In this document: positions 27,181-36,652 of the stretch, in pieces
Layout of the letters: every line of letters starts with the position of its first letter
How positions within the stretch are numbered: position 1 is the stretch's first letter
Assembly (NCBI GenBank): GCA_963702925.1
Contig: OY969771.1
Span: forward strand, 2,728,001-2,792,000
Length of the DNA: 64,000 nt
Direction: 5' to 3'
Source: CAIKMD01 sp963702925
Lineage (GTDB): Bacteria > Pseudomonadota > Alphaproteobacteria > ATCC43930 > CGMCC-115725
The notes under the pieces: generated by a model
The model's database searches: none
Told to the model about the DNA's origin: nothing
What the model saw: only the letters and a program-made list of their open reading frames with translations
Position numbers and translations under genes: made by a program

Positions 27181-28404
27181 TCAAATTGCCAGGTCGTAGA
27201 CGCTGAGAACGGCGGTCAGGATCGAGCCGATGACCAAGGCTACCACGACACCGAGCGCGACCGTGACGGCCGGCACGAGCAGCGCCAAGAGCCGGTCGAT
27301 GCTGCGCTGGGATTCCAGCTCGTAAATCTCGCCGATCTTGAGCAGCATTTCGTCGAGCCGCGCGGTTTCTTCGCCGACCCGCGTCAGTTGAACGGCGAGC
27401 GACGGGACGAGCCCGGTGCGCGCCAAGGGATCGGACAGGCCTTTGCCTTCCTTGACGCTCTCGACCACGGTCGCCATGGCGTCGCGCAGCGCGGCATTGG
27501 TCACGGTCTCGCGCGTGATGGTCAGCGCGGTCAAAGGCGAGACGCCGTTGCGCAGCAAGGTGCCGAGCGTCCGGCTGAAACGGGAGATTTCGATCTTGGT
27601 GACAAGATCGCCGATCAGCGGCAGCCGCAGCAGGGTCGTATCCCACCAGCGCCGTCCCTCCGCCGTGCCGATATAACGCTGGAACAGAAACGCGCCAACG
27701 ACGATCACACCGAGCATCAGCCACCAGTAATCGTTCAGCGCGTCGCTGACCGCCAAGACCGCCTCGGCCGCGAAAGGCAGCGCCGTGCCGGCATCCTCGA
27801 AGAGCGGACGGAAACGCGGAATGACGAAGGCGAAGAGAATCCCGACCGAGGCGCAGCCGGTTGCGAGCACGATCGCGGGATAAACCAGCGCGGATTTCAC
27901 TTGCTCGCGCGCCGCCTCCGATCGCTCGAGCAGCTCGGCCAGATGGCGCAGCGTCGAATCGAGCGAGCCGCCGGCTTCGCCGGCGCGCACCATGCCGATA
28001 TAGAAGGCCGGGAACAGCCCCTCTTGAGCCGCGAGAGAATCGGCAAGCGAACTGCCGCCGCGGACCATGTCCAGCACGGAGCGCAGGCAATCCTGCTCGG
28101 CTTTGCGCGTGATGACGGTTTGCGCGATTTCGAGCGCGCGATCGAGCGACAAACCGGCCTGCAGCAAGGTCGCGAGCTGTTGCGTCAAGAAGACGAGGCT
28201 GGCGCTATGGCCGCGGCGCCGCAGGGTCAAAGGCCGCGGGATAAGCCGGCCGAGCAGCCCGCTTTGGGCGGTGTCGGCGCGAATCGGGACATAGCCCAGC
28301 GCGTGCAGACGTTCGACCACCGCGTCCTGGCTGATCGCTTCCATTTCGCCGGTAACGACTTCGCCCGACGCCGCCGCCGCTTCGTACCGGTAAAGCGCCA
28401 TCAT
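27181..28404 (-). CDS. gspF: Type II secretion inner-membrane platform protein GspF
   Basis: 407 residues with two repeated T2SSF domains (about 70-195 and 275-395), each ending in membrane helices, as in all GspF/PilC proteins. Seen: FLTQQLATLLQAGLSLDRAL and the second-repeat counterpart FSRTLGTLLRNGVSPLTAL. It forms the platform that GspE turns or moves. The ATG shares one base with the gspE stop (TGATG). Confidence 0.95.
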   Translation of the reverse strand: MMALYRYEAAAASGEVVTGEMEAISQDAVVERLHALGYVPIRADTAQSGLLGRLIPRPLTLRRRGHSASLVFLTQQLATLLQAGLSLDRALEIAQTVITRKAEQDCLRSVLDMVRGGSSLADSLAAQEGLFPAFYIGMVRAGEAGGSLDSTLRHLAELLERSEAAREQVKSALVYPAIVLATGCASVGILFAFVIPRFRPLFEDAGTALPFAAEAVLAVSDALNDYWWLMLGVIVVGAFLFQRYIGTAEGRRWWDTTLLRLPLIGDLVTKIEISRFSRTLGTLLRNGVSPLTALTITRETVTNAALRDAMATVVESVKEGKGLSDPLARTGLVPSLAVQLTRVGEETARLDEMLLKIGEIYELESQRSIDRLLALLVPAVTVALGVVVALVIGSILTAVLSVYDLAI

Positions 28405-30116
28405 CAGGCGTCCCGCGTAACGCGGAGCACTTCCTCGATCGAGGTGACGCCGTCCAGCGCCTTTTGGAGGCCGTCCTCATACATCGATCGCATGCCTTCC
28501 TCCGCCGCGGCACGGTGAATGTCTTGCGCCGCGGCGCGGTTGAGGATCAAGCGGCGAATCGGATCGGAAAGGGCGAGAAATTCCAACACCGCGATCCGCC
28601 CGAAATAGCCCGAACCCTGGCAGCGATCGCAGCCGCGCGGGCGATAAAGCGTGGCTTGGCCGCCGGGCGCCACCGGCAGGCGCAGCTGCGCCGCCAATTC
28701 CGGCATGGCTTGATAGGCTTCGCGGCAATGCGGGCACAGCTTGCGAACGAGGCGCTGCGCGAGCACGCCGTTGACCGTCGAGGTCACGAGGTAATCCTCG
28801 ACCCCCATGTCGAGCAGCCGCGTGATCGTGCCGGCGGCGCTGTTGGTATGTAGGGTCGACAGCACCAGATGGCCGGTCAGCGCAGCCTGGACCGCGACTT
28901 GCGCGGTTTCGAGATCGCGCATTTCGCCAACCATGATGATGTCGGGATCCTGGCGCAGGATGGAGCGGAGAATTTGTGCGAAGGTCAGGCCGATCTGCGG
29001 CTTGACCTGGATCTGGTTGACGCCTTCGAGCTGGTATTCGATCGGGTCTTCGACGGTGAACAGTTTGCGCTCGGGCGCGTTGAGCCGCATCAGCGAGGTA
29101 TAAAGCGTGGTGGTCTTGCCGCTGCCGGTCGGCCCGGTCACCAGCAGGATGCCTTGCGGATGATCGAGCACGCGCAGAAACGGCGGCAAGGTTTCCGGGC
29201 GGAAGCCGAGCTCGGACAGATCGTGCACCAAGCTCGAGCGGTCGAGAACGCGCATCACGACCGCTTCGCCATGAAGCGTCGGCACGGTCGAGACGCGCAA
29301 GTCGAACTCCTTGCCTTGGACGGCCAAGCGGATGCGCCCGTCCTGGGGCAGGCGCCGTTCGGCGATGTTGAGCTTCGCCATGATCTTCACGCGCGAAATG
29401 ATCGCCGCGCGCAGCCTTGTCGGCGGCGACGCGACTTCGCGCAGAATCCCGTCGACGCGATAACGCACGAGAAGCCGGTTCTGCTGCGGCTCGATGTGAA
29501 TGTCGGATGCCCGGCCGTCGATGGCACGCGAGATCAACTGATTGACCAGGCGAATGACCGGCACTTCGCTCGCCAGGTCGCGCAGCCGGTCGACGTCTTC
29601 GAGCAGTTCCTCGTCGGCGGCGATGTCGCCTTCCGCGCCGGTGACCGGGCCGAGCGGGGCTTTTTCGTCCTCGTACAGCCGCGCATAGGCGGCGTCGAAA
29701 TCGGAGGGCAGGGCGATGCGCGGCACGATGCGCTTGCCGCTCGCCATTTCGACCGCCCGCGCGGCGTAGCCGTCGAGCGGATCGACCATGGCGAGGACGA
29801 GGCCCTCGCTGCCCTCGGCCAAGGGCAAAACGCTCGCATGGCGCAGGAATTTGCTGGTGAGCTTGCCTTCGAGCACTGGCGCGTCGGGGTAATCCGCGCT
29901 GTTGGCGATGATGAGGCCGGTCTCGCGCCCCAGCGCCTCGGCGACGTCGCGCTCGCTGGCCAGCCCGAGCTTGACCAAAAGCGCTTCGAGTCGCTCCTCG
30001 CTGCTGGCCTGCAGCCGCAAGACGCGATCCAGCGCGGCTTCGTCGAGCTTGCCGCCGGCCACGAGGCGCGCGGCGACCGATCGCTCGACGGATTTCCGGT
30101 CAAATTCTTGAATCAC
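28404..30116 (-). CDS. gspE: Type II secretion ATPase GspE
   Basis: 570 residues. An N-terminal GspE N1E domain (about 20-165) precedes the ATPase core with Walker A GPTGSGKTTTLY (near 325), the Asp box, Walker B IIMVGEMRD, the His box LSTLHTNSA, and the four-Cys zinc site typical of GspE (CPHC and CDRC, about 455-500). It powers pseudopilus assembly from the cytoplasmic face via GspL. It is the first gene of the nine-gene minus-strand operon. Confidence 0.96.
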   Translation of the reverse strand: MIQEFDRKSVERSVAARLVAGGKLDEAALDRVLRLQASSEERLEALLVKLGLASERDVAEALGRETGLIIANSADYPDAPVLEGKLTSKFLRHASVLPLAEGSEGLVLAMVDPLDGYAARAVEMASGKRIVPRIALPSDFDAAYARLYEDEKAPLGPVTGAEGDIAADEELLEDVDRLRDLASEVPVIRLVNQLISRAIDGRASDIHIEPQQNRLLVRYRVDGILREVASPPTRLRAAIISRVKIMAKLNIAERRLPQDGRIRLAVQGKEFDLRVSTVPTLHGEAVVMRVLDRSSLVHDLSELGFRPETLPPFLRVLDHPQGILLVTGPTGSGKTTTLYTSLMRLNAPERKLFTVEDPIEYQLEGVNQIQVKPQIGLTFAQILRSILRQDPDIIMVGEMRDLETAQVAVQAALTGHLVLSTLHTNSAAGTITRLLDMGVEDYLVTSTVNGVLAQRLVRKLCPHCREAYQAMPELAAQLRLPVAPGGQATLYRPRGCDRCQGSGYFGRIAVLEFLALSDPIRRLILNRAAAQDIHRAAAEEGMRSMYEDGLQKALDGVTSIEEVLRVTRDA

Positions 30117-30424
30117 GAGGGTTCCTGGCCTCCGGCCGAATCGGCCCGAAATCTATCACGTACGATTCCCGAGCATGGTTAAAAAACGGGAAAGATTACT
30201 AATTGGTGTCACGCTTTCCGCTCTTTTGCCGCCAAGGCGTCGGCGCTTTGCCCCGGATCTCGCCAATTTGCCGAATGGAAGGGATTTGATGCGAAATTCC
30301 TGCCTAAATCTTGCAGATAGTTATGCGATGATGCTCAATAGGCCGACGGCGGAAAAACACTGCCAGTAGTATATGACGCAAAAAAAAGTGGCAATTTCTT
30401 GACTTTACGGGAGCGTATTGGGAA
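30117..30424. other. Intergenic region upstream of gspE
   Basis: About 300 bp, locally AT-rich compared with its surroundings, containing A-runs near 30180 and 30380. It must hold the promoter of the minus-strand gsp operon. I see no confident operator, hairpin or gene. Confidence 0.5.
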
Positions 30425-30700
30425 TTGGCCATCGATTCACTGATAGTTGCGCCAAATCGGCGCGACAAAGGTGGCGCGGCTGCTGTAACTCACGACATCG
30501 ATGTCGAAGATGTTGCGTTTCTGCGCCATGGCGACCGGGCTTTGCTGGCGCGCCTCTACCGGCCGCGCGGCGAGGGCCTGTTTCCGGGCGTCGTCAGCGT
30601 GCATGGCGGCGCCTGGACGACCAGCGACCGCGGCAGTCGCTTGGCAAGTATTGAGGCCGTCGCCGCTTTCGCGTGCCGGCACGCGGAATGCGCCTCGCCT
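30425..30700 (+). pseudogene. Truncated alpha/beta-hydrolase (esterase) N-terminal fragment
   Basis: The first about 75 codons read like the N-terminus of an HGG-type esterase: DVEDVAFLRHGDRALLARLYRP, then FPGVVSVHGGAWTTSDRG, which includes the HGG oxyanion-hole motif. After about 30650 the similarity is lost, and there is no GxSxG nucleophile or Asp/His. The frame stays open to 30832 but the remainder looks non-coding. This is a gene remnant cut at the edge of the NRPS-like island. Confidence 0.7.
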
Positions 30701-30824
30701 TTTATGGCCCGAATCTCTGTAAACGGTCGAAGAAAGTTCAGGCGACATCCGCCCCTTCCTCAATCGGCGCGAGATGGCGGGGTAGGGTCTTTGACTTGTG
30801 CGACGAGCGTTGTAGGGGGCGTGT

Positions 30825-33800
30825 TTGCGTGATCTAGGTGAGTCGCAATGGCCGGTTCCCAAAATACTTGTGCCGGTGGACTTTATGGGTCCCACGGAGA
30901 TTGCCTTCGAGCGGTTTCGTGGCGAGTGGATCGAGGAGCCGATTGCGAGGTTGTTCGAGCGGACGGCCGCGGCTCACCCGGCGAAGGTCGCCGTCGATGA
31001 CGGCGTGCTTAGCATCACCTATGCCGAGCTACAGCGCATTGCGACGCATCTGGCGCGGCGAATCGAAGCTCAGGTGCCAGCGGGCCGACCGGTCGGCGTT
31101 TTGCTTCCGAAGGGTGCGCTCTTTCCTGCCGCGGCGCTGGCATGTCTCGCCGTGGGCCGGCCTTTCGTTCCGATCGATCTCGGCTATCCCGCCGCGCACA
31201 ATCAAAATGTGCTGGAAGAGGCGGGCTTGGCGGCGGCCATCGTGGACCGGTCCAAGGATATCTCGCTGAACATTCCTCGGGCTGCGGCGCAATTGGATGT
31301 AGCGGAGTCCCTCGTCAGCACCGACGCGCCTGCAATCTCCATCGCGCCATCGGGTGGTCCGGCCCTTATCGTGTATACGTCTGGCAGTACCGGAAAGCCC
31401 AAAGGCATTTGTATCGACCAGCGTGCGATCCTTCAGCGTGTTGAGGATGGTACGAACACTGAGCATTTGTCCTCTGACGACAACTTTCTCCTCTTGAACT
31501 CGCCCGGCACGATCATTGGCATCAGAGAGATTTTTGCCGCATTGCTAAATGGGGCCACATTATATGTCGTTGATCCGTTGCATGTCGGCATCGGCGGCCT
31601 CCTCGAGGTTTTTCGCGAGAAGCGAATCACCAATTGTTACGCCGTTCCGCCGTTGTGGCGATCGCTCCTTGCTGCACCGACCGCGAAGGGTGCGCTTGCA
31701 AATCTCCGAATTCTCCGTACCGGCGGAGACAATCCGCTCGACAGCGATCTTGATCTCTGGCGGAAGGTGATGCCGCCATCTTGTCGTCCGCTTGTCGCTT
31801 TCGGCTCGACCGAAATTCCGACGGTCTTTCATTGGTTCATTCCCCCCGATTGGAAGGCGGACAAGTCGCGTCTGCCGGTCGGATACGCGCAGCCCGGGAT
31901 AGGCTTCATGCTTTTGGGAGACAACGGCCTACCGGCGGCTGAGGGCGAGGTTGGCGAATTGGTGGTGCGCAGCCGCTATCTCGCGCTAGGCTTATGGCAG
32001 GACGGGCAGCTGCAGCCGGGGCCATTTACGGTGGATCCCAACGATCCAGAGTCGCGCATTGTTCACACAGGCGATCTTGTCGCGATCCGTGAGGACGGCC
32101 TCGCGGAGATGGTCGGGCGCAAGGACCGGCAGATCAAAATCCGTGGTTTGCGCGTTGATCCGGGCCAAGCTGAGGCCGTCCTGCGGGCCCGCAACGGCGT
32201 TGCCGATGTCGTAGCCATTCCGCGCCGCAGCGGCGAGGAAGTCAGCGCGCTGATCGCCTATGTCGTGCGGAGCCGATCGGGAAGCGCCGATCTCGCCAAA
32301 GAACTGAAGGAAGTGATTACTGCCAAGTTACCCCGACACATGCGTCCGACCGAGATCCACTTTCTCGACTCGATTCCGCGCCTTCCCAGCTTCAAGGTCG
32401 ATGTGAAATCGCTCGAGCAGCTCGATCAAAAGAATCGCATCGCGGCCGATAGTGCAGATAAGCCGAGGATTGATAAGGTGAGCTGGCCGGTTCCCAAAAT
32501 ACTTACGCCGGTGGACTTTATGGGTCCCACGGAGATTGCGTTCGAGCGGTTTCGCGACGAGTGGATCGAGGAGCCGATTGCGAGGTTGTTCGAGCGGACG
32601 GCCGCGGCTCACCCGGCGAAGGTCGCCGTCGATGACGGCGTGCTTAGCATCACCTATGCCGAGCTACAGCGCATTGCGACGCATCTGGCGCGGCGGATCG
32701 AAGCTCAGGTGCCAGCGGGCCGTCCGGTCGGCGTGTTGCTTCCGAATGGCGCACTCTTTCCCGCCGCCGCACTAGCGTGTCTGGCATCGGGGCGACCTTT
32801 CGTTCCGATCGATCTCGGCTATCCCGCCGCGCACAATCAAAATGTGCTGGAAGAGGCGGGCTTGGCGGCGGCCATCGTGGACCGGTCCAAGGATATCTCG
32901 CTGAACATTCCAGCGGGCGTGTTGCAGCTGGACATAACGGAATCGCTCGATTGCATTGATGCGCCCGAGATTTCGATCGCGCCGTCTCGCGGCCCGGCCA
33001 TTATTCTATATACCTCGGGCAGCACGGGAAGACCCAAAGGCATCTGCAACAATCAGCGTGCAATCCTTCATCGGATCGCGGACGCGACGAACACGGAGCA
33101 TTTGCACTCTGAAGACAACCTTCTTCTCTTGAGTTCACCTGGGACGATCGCAGGCACACGAGAGATGTTCAAGGCGCTGCTCAATGGCGCAACGTTGCAT
33201 GTCGTTGACCCGCTGCGCCTCGGTATTGGGCGGCTCCTTGAGATTTTTCGCGAGAAGCGGATCACCATTTGTTATGCGGTCCCGGCCTTGTGGCGGTCGC
33301 TGCTGGCCGTGCCAATGGCGACGACGGCACTTGCAAGCCTTCGGGTCGCGCGTGCCGGTGGCGATAATCCGCTCGAGAGCGATCTCGATCTTTTCAGAAA
33401 GATGCTGCCGCCGACTTGCCGTCTTCTCGTGGCATTCAGTTCGACCGAAATTCCCACGATCTTTCACTGGTTTATTCCGCCGGGTTGGAAGGCGGACAAG
33501 TCGCGTCTGCCGGTCGGATACGCGCAGCCCGGGATATGCTTTACGCTGCTCGGCGATGACGGTGCACCGGTGGGGAAGGGCGCAGCCGGAGAACTGGTGG
33601 TGCGCAGCCGCTATCTCGCGCTGGGTCTATGGCAAGACGGACGGCTGCAGCCGGGTCCGTTTAGGGTGGATCCCAACGATCCAGAGTCGCGCGTTCTTCA
33701 CACAGGCGATCTTGTTGCCATTCGCGAGGACGGCCTGGCGGAAATGGTGGGGCGCAAAGACCGCCAGATCAAGATCAGAGGTTTGCGGGTCGATCCGGGG

Positions 33801-35210
33801 CAGGCTGAAGCCATTTTGCGGAGCTTTGCTGGGGTTGGCGATGTCGTCATCATTCCGCGCCGACATGGCGGCGAGGCCATCGCACTGATTGCCTATGTCG
33901 TGCGCTCTCGAGCGGCAAGCGCCGATCTCGGCAGGGAATTAAAGGATGCGCTTGCGGCAAAACTGCCGCGGCAGATGCGTCCCGCCGAAATACATTTTAT
34001 CGAGGAGATCCCACGCCTTCCGAGCTTCAAGGTCGATATCAAGGCGATCGAACAATTGGATCAACAGAATCGTCTCGCCGCCGAACATGAGGACAGGAGC
34101 GGCGACCAGCCCGCGGATTGGCAAAAACTAGCCGCCGCGCCGGAGACATCGAGTGTTGCTGCGCTCGTCCAAAGGGCTTGGGTCAAAAAGCTTGGACGCG
34201 ACGCTTTCGATAAAGACATCGGCTGGGAAGAGGCTGGCGGCGATTCTCTGAAGGCGATGGAGTTCTGGTTCGAGGTCGAACGGGCGTTAGGTCGCCGGCT
34301 TCCCCTGGATCTGTTCGCCGAAAACACGCGGCCGAGCCGGCTGGTGGCGGCGATTGGAGCGCTACTTACCGCGCCGTCTCATGAAGCGCCTGCGCAGGAC
34401 GATGCCGATAAGCCGACGTTATTTGTCTTACCTGGCATCGGAGGCGATGATCCTCGGCTCGTGCGTTTTCGCGCGCAATTCGGGAAGAGCCTGCGTTGCG
34501 AGCTGATTGACTATCCAGATTGGCACAAAATGCTCGACCATGGGATGGACTTCGATTCGCTCGTCGATGCTAGCGTCGCGCAGATCTGTGCGAAACCGTG
34601 GGGCGGCGGGCGCATATTGGTCGGATTTTCATATGGCGGCTTCGTCGCCTTTGCGGCCAGCCAGCGTCTCGTCGAATCGGGGCATCGCGTCGACGCCCTT
34701 ATACTGCTCGATTCGCGTCTAGCGACGATCGGCAACCCGCCAGCGAAAGAAAATCTTTGGCAGCGGATGCGCGGCATTTCCAGAGATCCCTGGCGCTTGC
34801 TGCGATCGGCCGAACAGCAATTCATCGCATTTTGTTTCCGGCGCAGCTGGTTCACCATGCTACGGATAGTGAGCGAGTTCGCGATGTCTTTTGGCTCGCG
34901 CTCGACCTTCGTTTACTACTTTCAGCTCGTCACCGCTTTAAGAATGCGCGTTTTAAAAATGTGGCGCCCGACACCGCTTCGGGTGCCGACCATCCTGCTG
35001 CAATCGGCCGAATCACTATCTGACTTGCCTGCCGATTTTGGCTGGAGCCGCTTGTGTGACCCGATCGCGCTCATTCCAATCGGTGGCACGCATGAATCGA
35101 TGCTCGATCCGCCATTGCTCGCTCTCACATGTGCGCAGATCCTGAAATGGATCGCGAAGGCAGATGAAAACCGACACGAGAGTAAAGACAGGCTTACCCT
35201 GGATGCTTGA
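30825..35210 (+). CDS. NRPS-like enzyme without condensation domain: A-A-PCP-TE
   Basis: 1461 residues; the TTG start at 30825 is chosen because AGGGGG precedes it by 6 bp and the next in-frame ATG is 20 codons in. Two adenylation domains (about 10-545 and 555-1090) carry YTSGSTGKPKGI / YTSGSTGRPKGI, the A5 core FGSTEIPT / FSSTEIPT, A7 HTGDL, A8 GRKDRQIKIRGLRVDPGQ, and an A10-like lysine (LPSFKVD). In both, the A4 position that normally holds the amino-acid-binding Asp (FDxS) reads GTIIG or GTIAG, so an alpha-amino acid substrate is unlikely. A carrier domain (about 1100-1180) has phosphopantetheine Ser S1141 in GGDSLKAM. The thioesterase (about 1190-1440) has nucleophile S1269 in GFSYGG and His H1423. 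No condensation or ketosynthase domain exists. Confidence 0.9.
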   Translation: MRDLGESQWPVPKILVPVDFMGPTEIAFERFRGEWIEEPIARLFERTAAAHPAKVAVDDGVLSITYAELQRIATHLARRIEAQVPAGRPVGVLLPKGALFPAAALACLAVGRPFVPIDLGYPAAHNQNVLEEAGLAAAIVDRSKDISLNIPRAAAQLDVAESLVSTDAPAISIAPSGGPALIVYTSGSTGKPKGICIDQRAILQRVEDGTNTEHLSSDDNFLLLNSPGTIIGIREIFAALLNGATLYVVDPLHVGIGGLLEVFREKRITNCYAVPPLWRSLLAAPTAKGALANLRILRTGGDNPLDSDLDLWRKVMPPSCRPLVAFGSTEIPTVFHWFIPPDWKADKSRLPVGYAQPGIGFMLLGDNGLPAAEGEVGELVVRSRYLALGLWQDGQLQPGPFTVDPNDPESRIVHTGDLVAIREDGLAEMVGRKDRQIKIRGLRVDPGQAEAVLRARNGVADVVAIPRRSGEEVSALIAYVVRSRSGSADLAKELKEVITAKLPRHMRPTEIHFLDSIPRLPSFKVDVKSLEQLDQKNRIAADSADKPRIDKVSWPVPKILTPVDFMGPTEIAFERFRDEWIEEPIARLFERTAAAHPAKVAVDDGVLSITYAELQRIATHLARRIEAQVPAGRPVGVLLPNGALFPAAALACLASGRPFVPIDLGYPAAHNQNVLEEAGLAAAIVDRSKDISLNIPAGVLQLDITESLDCIDAPEISIAPSRGPAIILYTSGSTGRPKGICNNQRAILHRIADATNTEHLHSEDNLLLLSSPGTIAGTREMFKALLNGATLHVVDPLRLGIGRLLEIFREKRITICYAVPALWRSLLAVPMATTALASLRVARAGGDNPLESDLDLFRKMLPPTCRLLVAFSSTEIPTIFHWFIPPGWKADKSRLPVGYAQPGICFTLLGDDGAPVGKGAAGELVVRSRYLALGLWQDGRLQPGPFRVDPNDPESRVLHTGDLVAIREDGLAEMVGRKDRQIKIRGLRVDPGQAEAILRSFAGVGDVVIIPRRHGGEAIALIAYVVRSRAASADLGRELKDALAAKLPRQMRPAEIHFIEEIPRLPSFKVDIKAIEQLDQQNRLAAEHEDRSGDQPADWQKLAAAPETSSVAALVQRAWVKKLGRDAFDKDIGWEEAGGDSLKAMEFWFEVERALGRRLPLDLFAENTRPSRLVAAIGALLTAPSHEAPAQDDADKPTLFVLPGIGGDDPRLVRFRAQFGKSLRCELIDYPDWHKMLDHGMDFDSLVDASVAQICAKPWGGGRILVGFSYGGFVAFAASQRLVESGHRVDALILLDSRLATIGNPPAKENLWQRMRGISRDPWRLLRSAEQQFIAFCFRRSWFTMLRIVSEFAMSFGSRSTFVYYFQLVTALRMRVLKMWRPTPLRVPTILLQSAESLSDLPADFGWSRLCDPIALIPIGGTHESMLDPPLLALTCAQILKWIAKADENRHESKDRLTLDA
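30852..34060 (+). repeat. Tandem duplication of the adenylation-domain coding unit (1635-bp period)
   Basis: Sequence from 30852 recurs from 32487 with an offset of exactly 1635 bp (545 codons). Long stretches are identical, for example 31161-31276 and 32796-32911 (116 bp without a difference), whereas others have diverged at many positions. The mosaic of identical and diverged blocks suggests duplication followed by selection or gene conversion. Confidence 0.92.
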
Positions 35211-35294
35211 ACGCGTGCGTCGTCTCGCCGCCCGGCGGTTCTAAAGCCCGCCCGTTCCGCCTTTCGCAGCATCGACCTACAGCTCAGAGTCTAA

Positions 35295-36245
35295 GAGCCG
35301 ATCCAGAAAGTTGTTGAGTCGGATGAATCGGATGTAATTCATTGTTGGGCACCCGAATTTTTGCCGAGGGGTGCCCGATGTGGAAGCCTGAGCACCGCCG
35401 CGCCGCCGATCGGCGCGGCTTGCGTTACCCAAGCGATCTGAGCGATGCCGAGTGGGCGCTGGTCGAGGCGGCGATCCCGCCGGCCAAGCGCGGCGGCCGG
35501 CGGCGCGAAGTGAATGTGCGCGAAGTCTTGAATGCGATCTTCTACGTGCTCTCGACCGGCTGCCAATGGCAGGCCTTGCCGAAGGATCTGCCGCCCAAGA
35601 GCACGGCGCATGCCTACTTCATGCTGTGGGAGTGGGACGGCACGCTGGAGCGGATCCATCACGCACTCTATGTCGCGACGCGCGAGCGCGAAGGCAGAGA
35701 AGCGAGCCCCTCGGCGGCAATCATCGACAGCCAGAGCGCCAAGGCGGCTCAAAAGGGGGCTCCGCGCTCGACCCGCAAGGCTTCGATGCGGGCAAGAAGG
35801 TCACGGGCCGCAAACGGCATATTCTCGTCGATACGCTCGGCCTCTTGCTGAACGTCGTCGTCCATCCAGCCAACGTGCAGGACCGCGACGGGGCGCGGCT
35901 CGTTCTCGATCAACGCACGCGCCGCCTCTTCCCCTTCATCGAGCGCATCTTCGCCGATGCCGGCTACCAGGGCGCGAAAGCCGCCGACGCTCTGGCCAAG
36001 AGCGGCACCTGGAAGCTGGAGATCGTCAAGCGAAACGAACTTCACCGCTTCGTCGTCTTGCCCAAACGCTGGATCGTCGAACGAACCCTCGCCTGGATCA
36101 GCCACAATCGCCGCCTCGCGCGCGACTTCGAGCGCTACGCGCGAACCGCCGCGGCCTTCGTGCGTCTCGCCATGATCCGCATCATGCTCCGACGCTTGAC
36201 CAGACCAGCTCATTGCTCCTGAATCCTAACTTCCTGGATCGGCTC
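35295..36245. mobile_element. Complete IS5-family insertion sequence (951 bp)
   Basis: Terminal inverted repeats start GAGCCGATCCAG (35295) and end CTGGATCGGCTC (36245), with imperfect extension inward. The element is flanked by TAA at 35292-35294 and 36246-36248, a 3-bp target duplication of the TNA type used by the IS5 family. One transposase is encoded in two frames. A hairpin (GGGCACCC 35347-35354 with GGGTGCCC 35369-35376) covers the ribosome-binding region of the transposase, a known way of damping read-through expression. The intact ends, repeats and frames indicate a recent insertion between the two NRPS-like genes. Confidence 0.9.
35378..36222 (+). CDS. IS5-family DDE transposase, two overlapping frames
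   Basis: ATG at 35378 (MWKPEHRRA) follows GAGGGG. The first frame encodes the N-terminal DUF4096-type domain (YPSDLSDAEWALVEAAIP, TGCQWQALP) and the first catalytic Asp in IIDSQSAK, and ends near 35851. The -1 frame continues from GFDAGKKVTGRKRHILVDTLG to 36222, with the second Asp (FADAGYQG) and Glu (VERTLAWI). The switch falls at a slippery A-AAG-GGG heptamer at 35752-35758, in the right phase for -1 frameshifting. The joined product would be about 280 residues, the family's usual length. A simple frameshift mutation is the alternative. Confidence 0.85.
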
Positions 36246-36248
36246 TAA

Positions 36249-36652
36249 GGCTTCGCCGTGAAGGGGGCACCGAAAGTCGGCCCGCAACATTGCGGATTTG
36301 TGACGATCTAATGATCGTTTACCTTTAGCCGCCGCGCATTAATCAATTATTCCGCCGGGCCGTCATTGGCCGCAAAATGTTGTGGAACAGCGTGTTTGTC
36401 CGCGACGCGCCGATACCCCGTGCAAAAATTATGAAGGTAATTCTCGCGTGAGCGACGTTAACGAAAAGTTGTTATACCAATTCATAGCTATTGAAGTACA
36501 GTCTGCTCTCCCAGGCATCAATTCCAGAGATAGAATGCACCGTTTTTGTTTCATTTCTTCAGAAGACCGAGCCTTTTGCGTTGAAGAGCCATCAAGATCT
36601 GTCTGTCGCAGCATCGCCGCCGATTCAAGTGATACGCACAAACGATCATAAG
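36249..36652. other. AT-rich spacer between the IS element and the ligase-PCP-TE gene
   Basis: About 400 bp with noticeably lower GC than the flanking coding DNA, including the stretch near 36335-36350. The frame of the next gene is open upstream to a TTG at 36491, but codon usage there is unlike the rest of the gene. The promoter of the downstream gene probably lies here or in the IS right end. No clear hexamers were identified. Confidence 0.45.
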
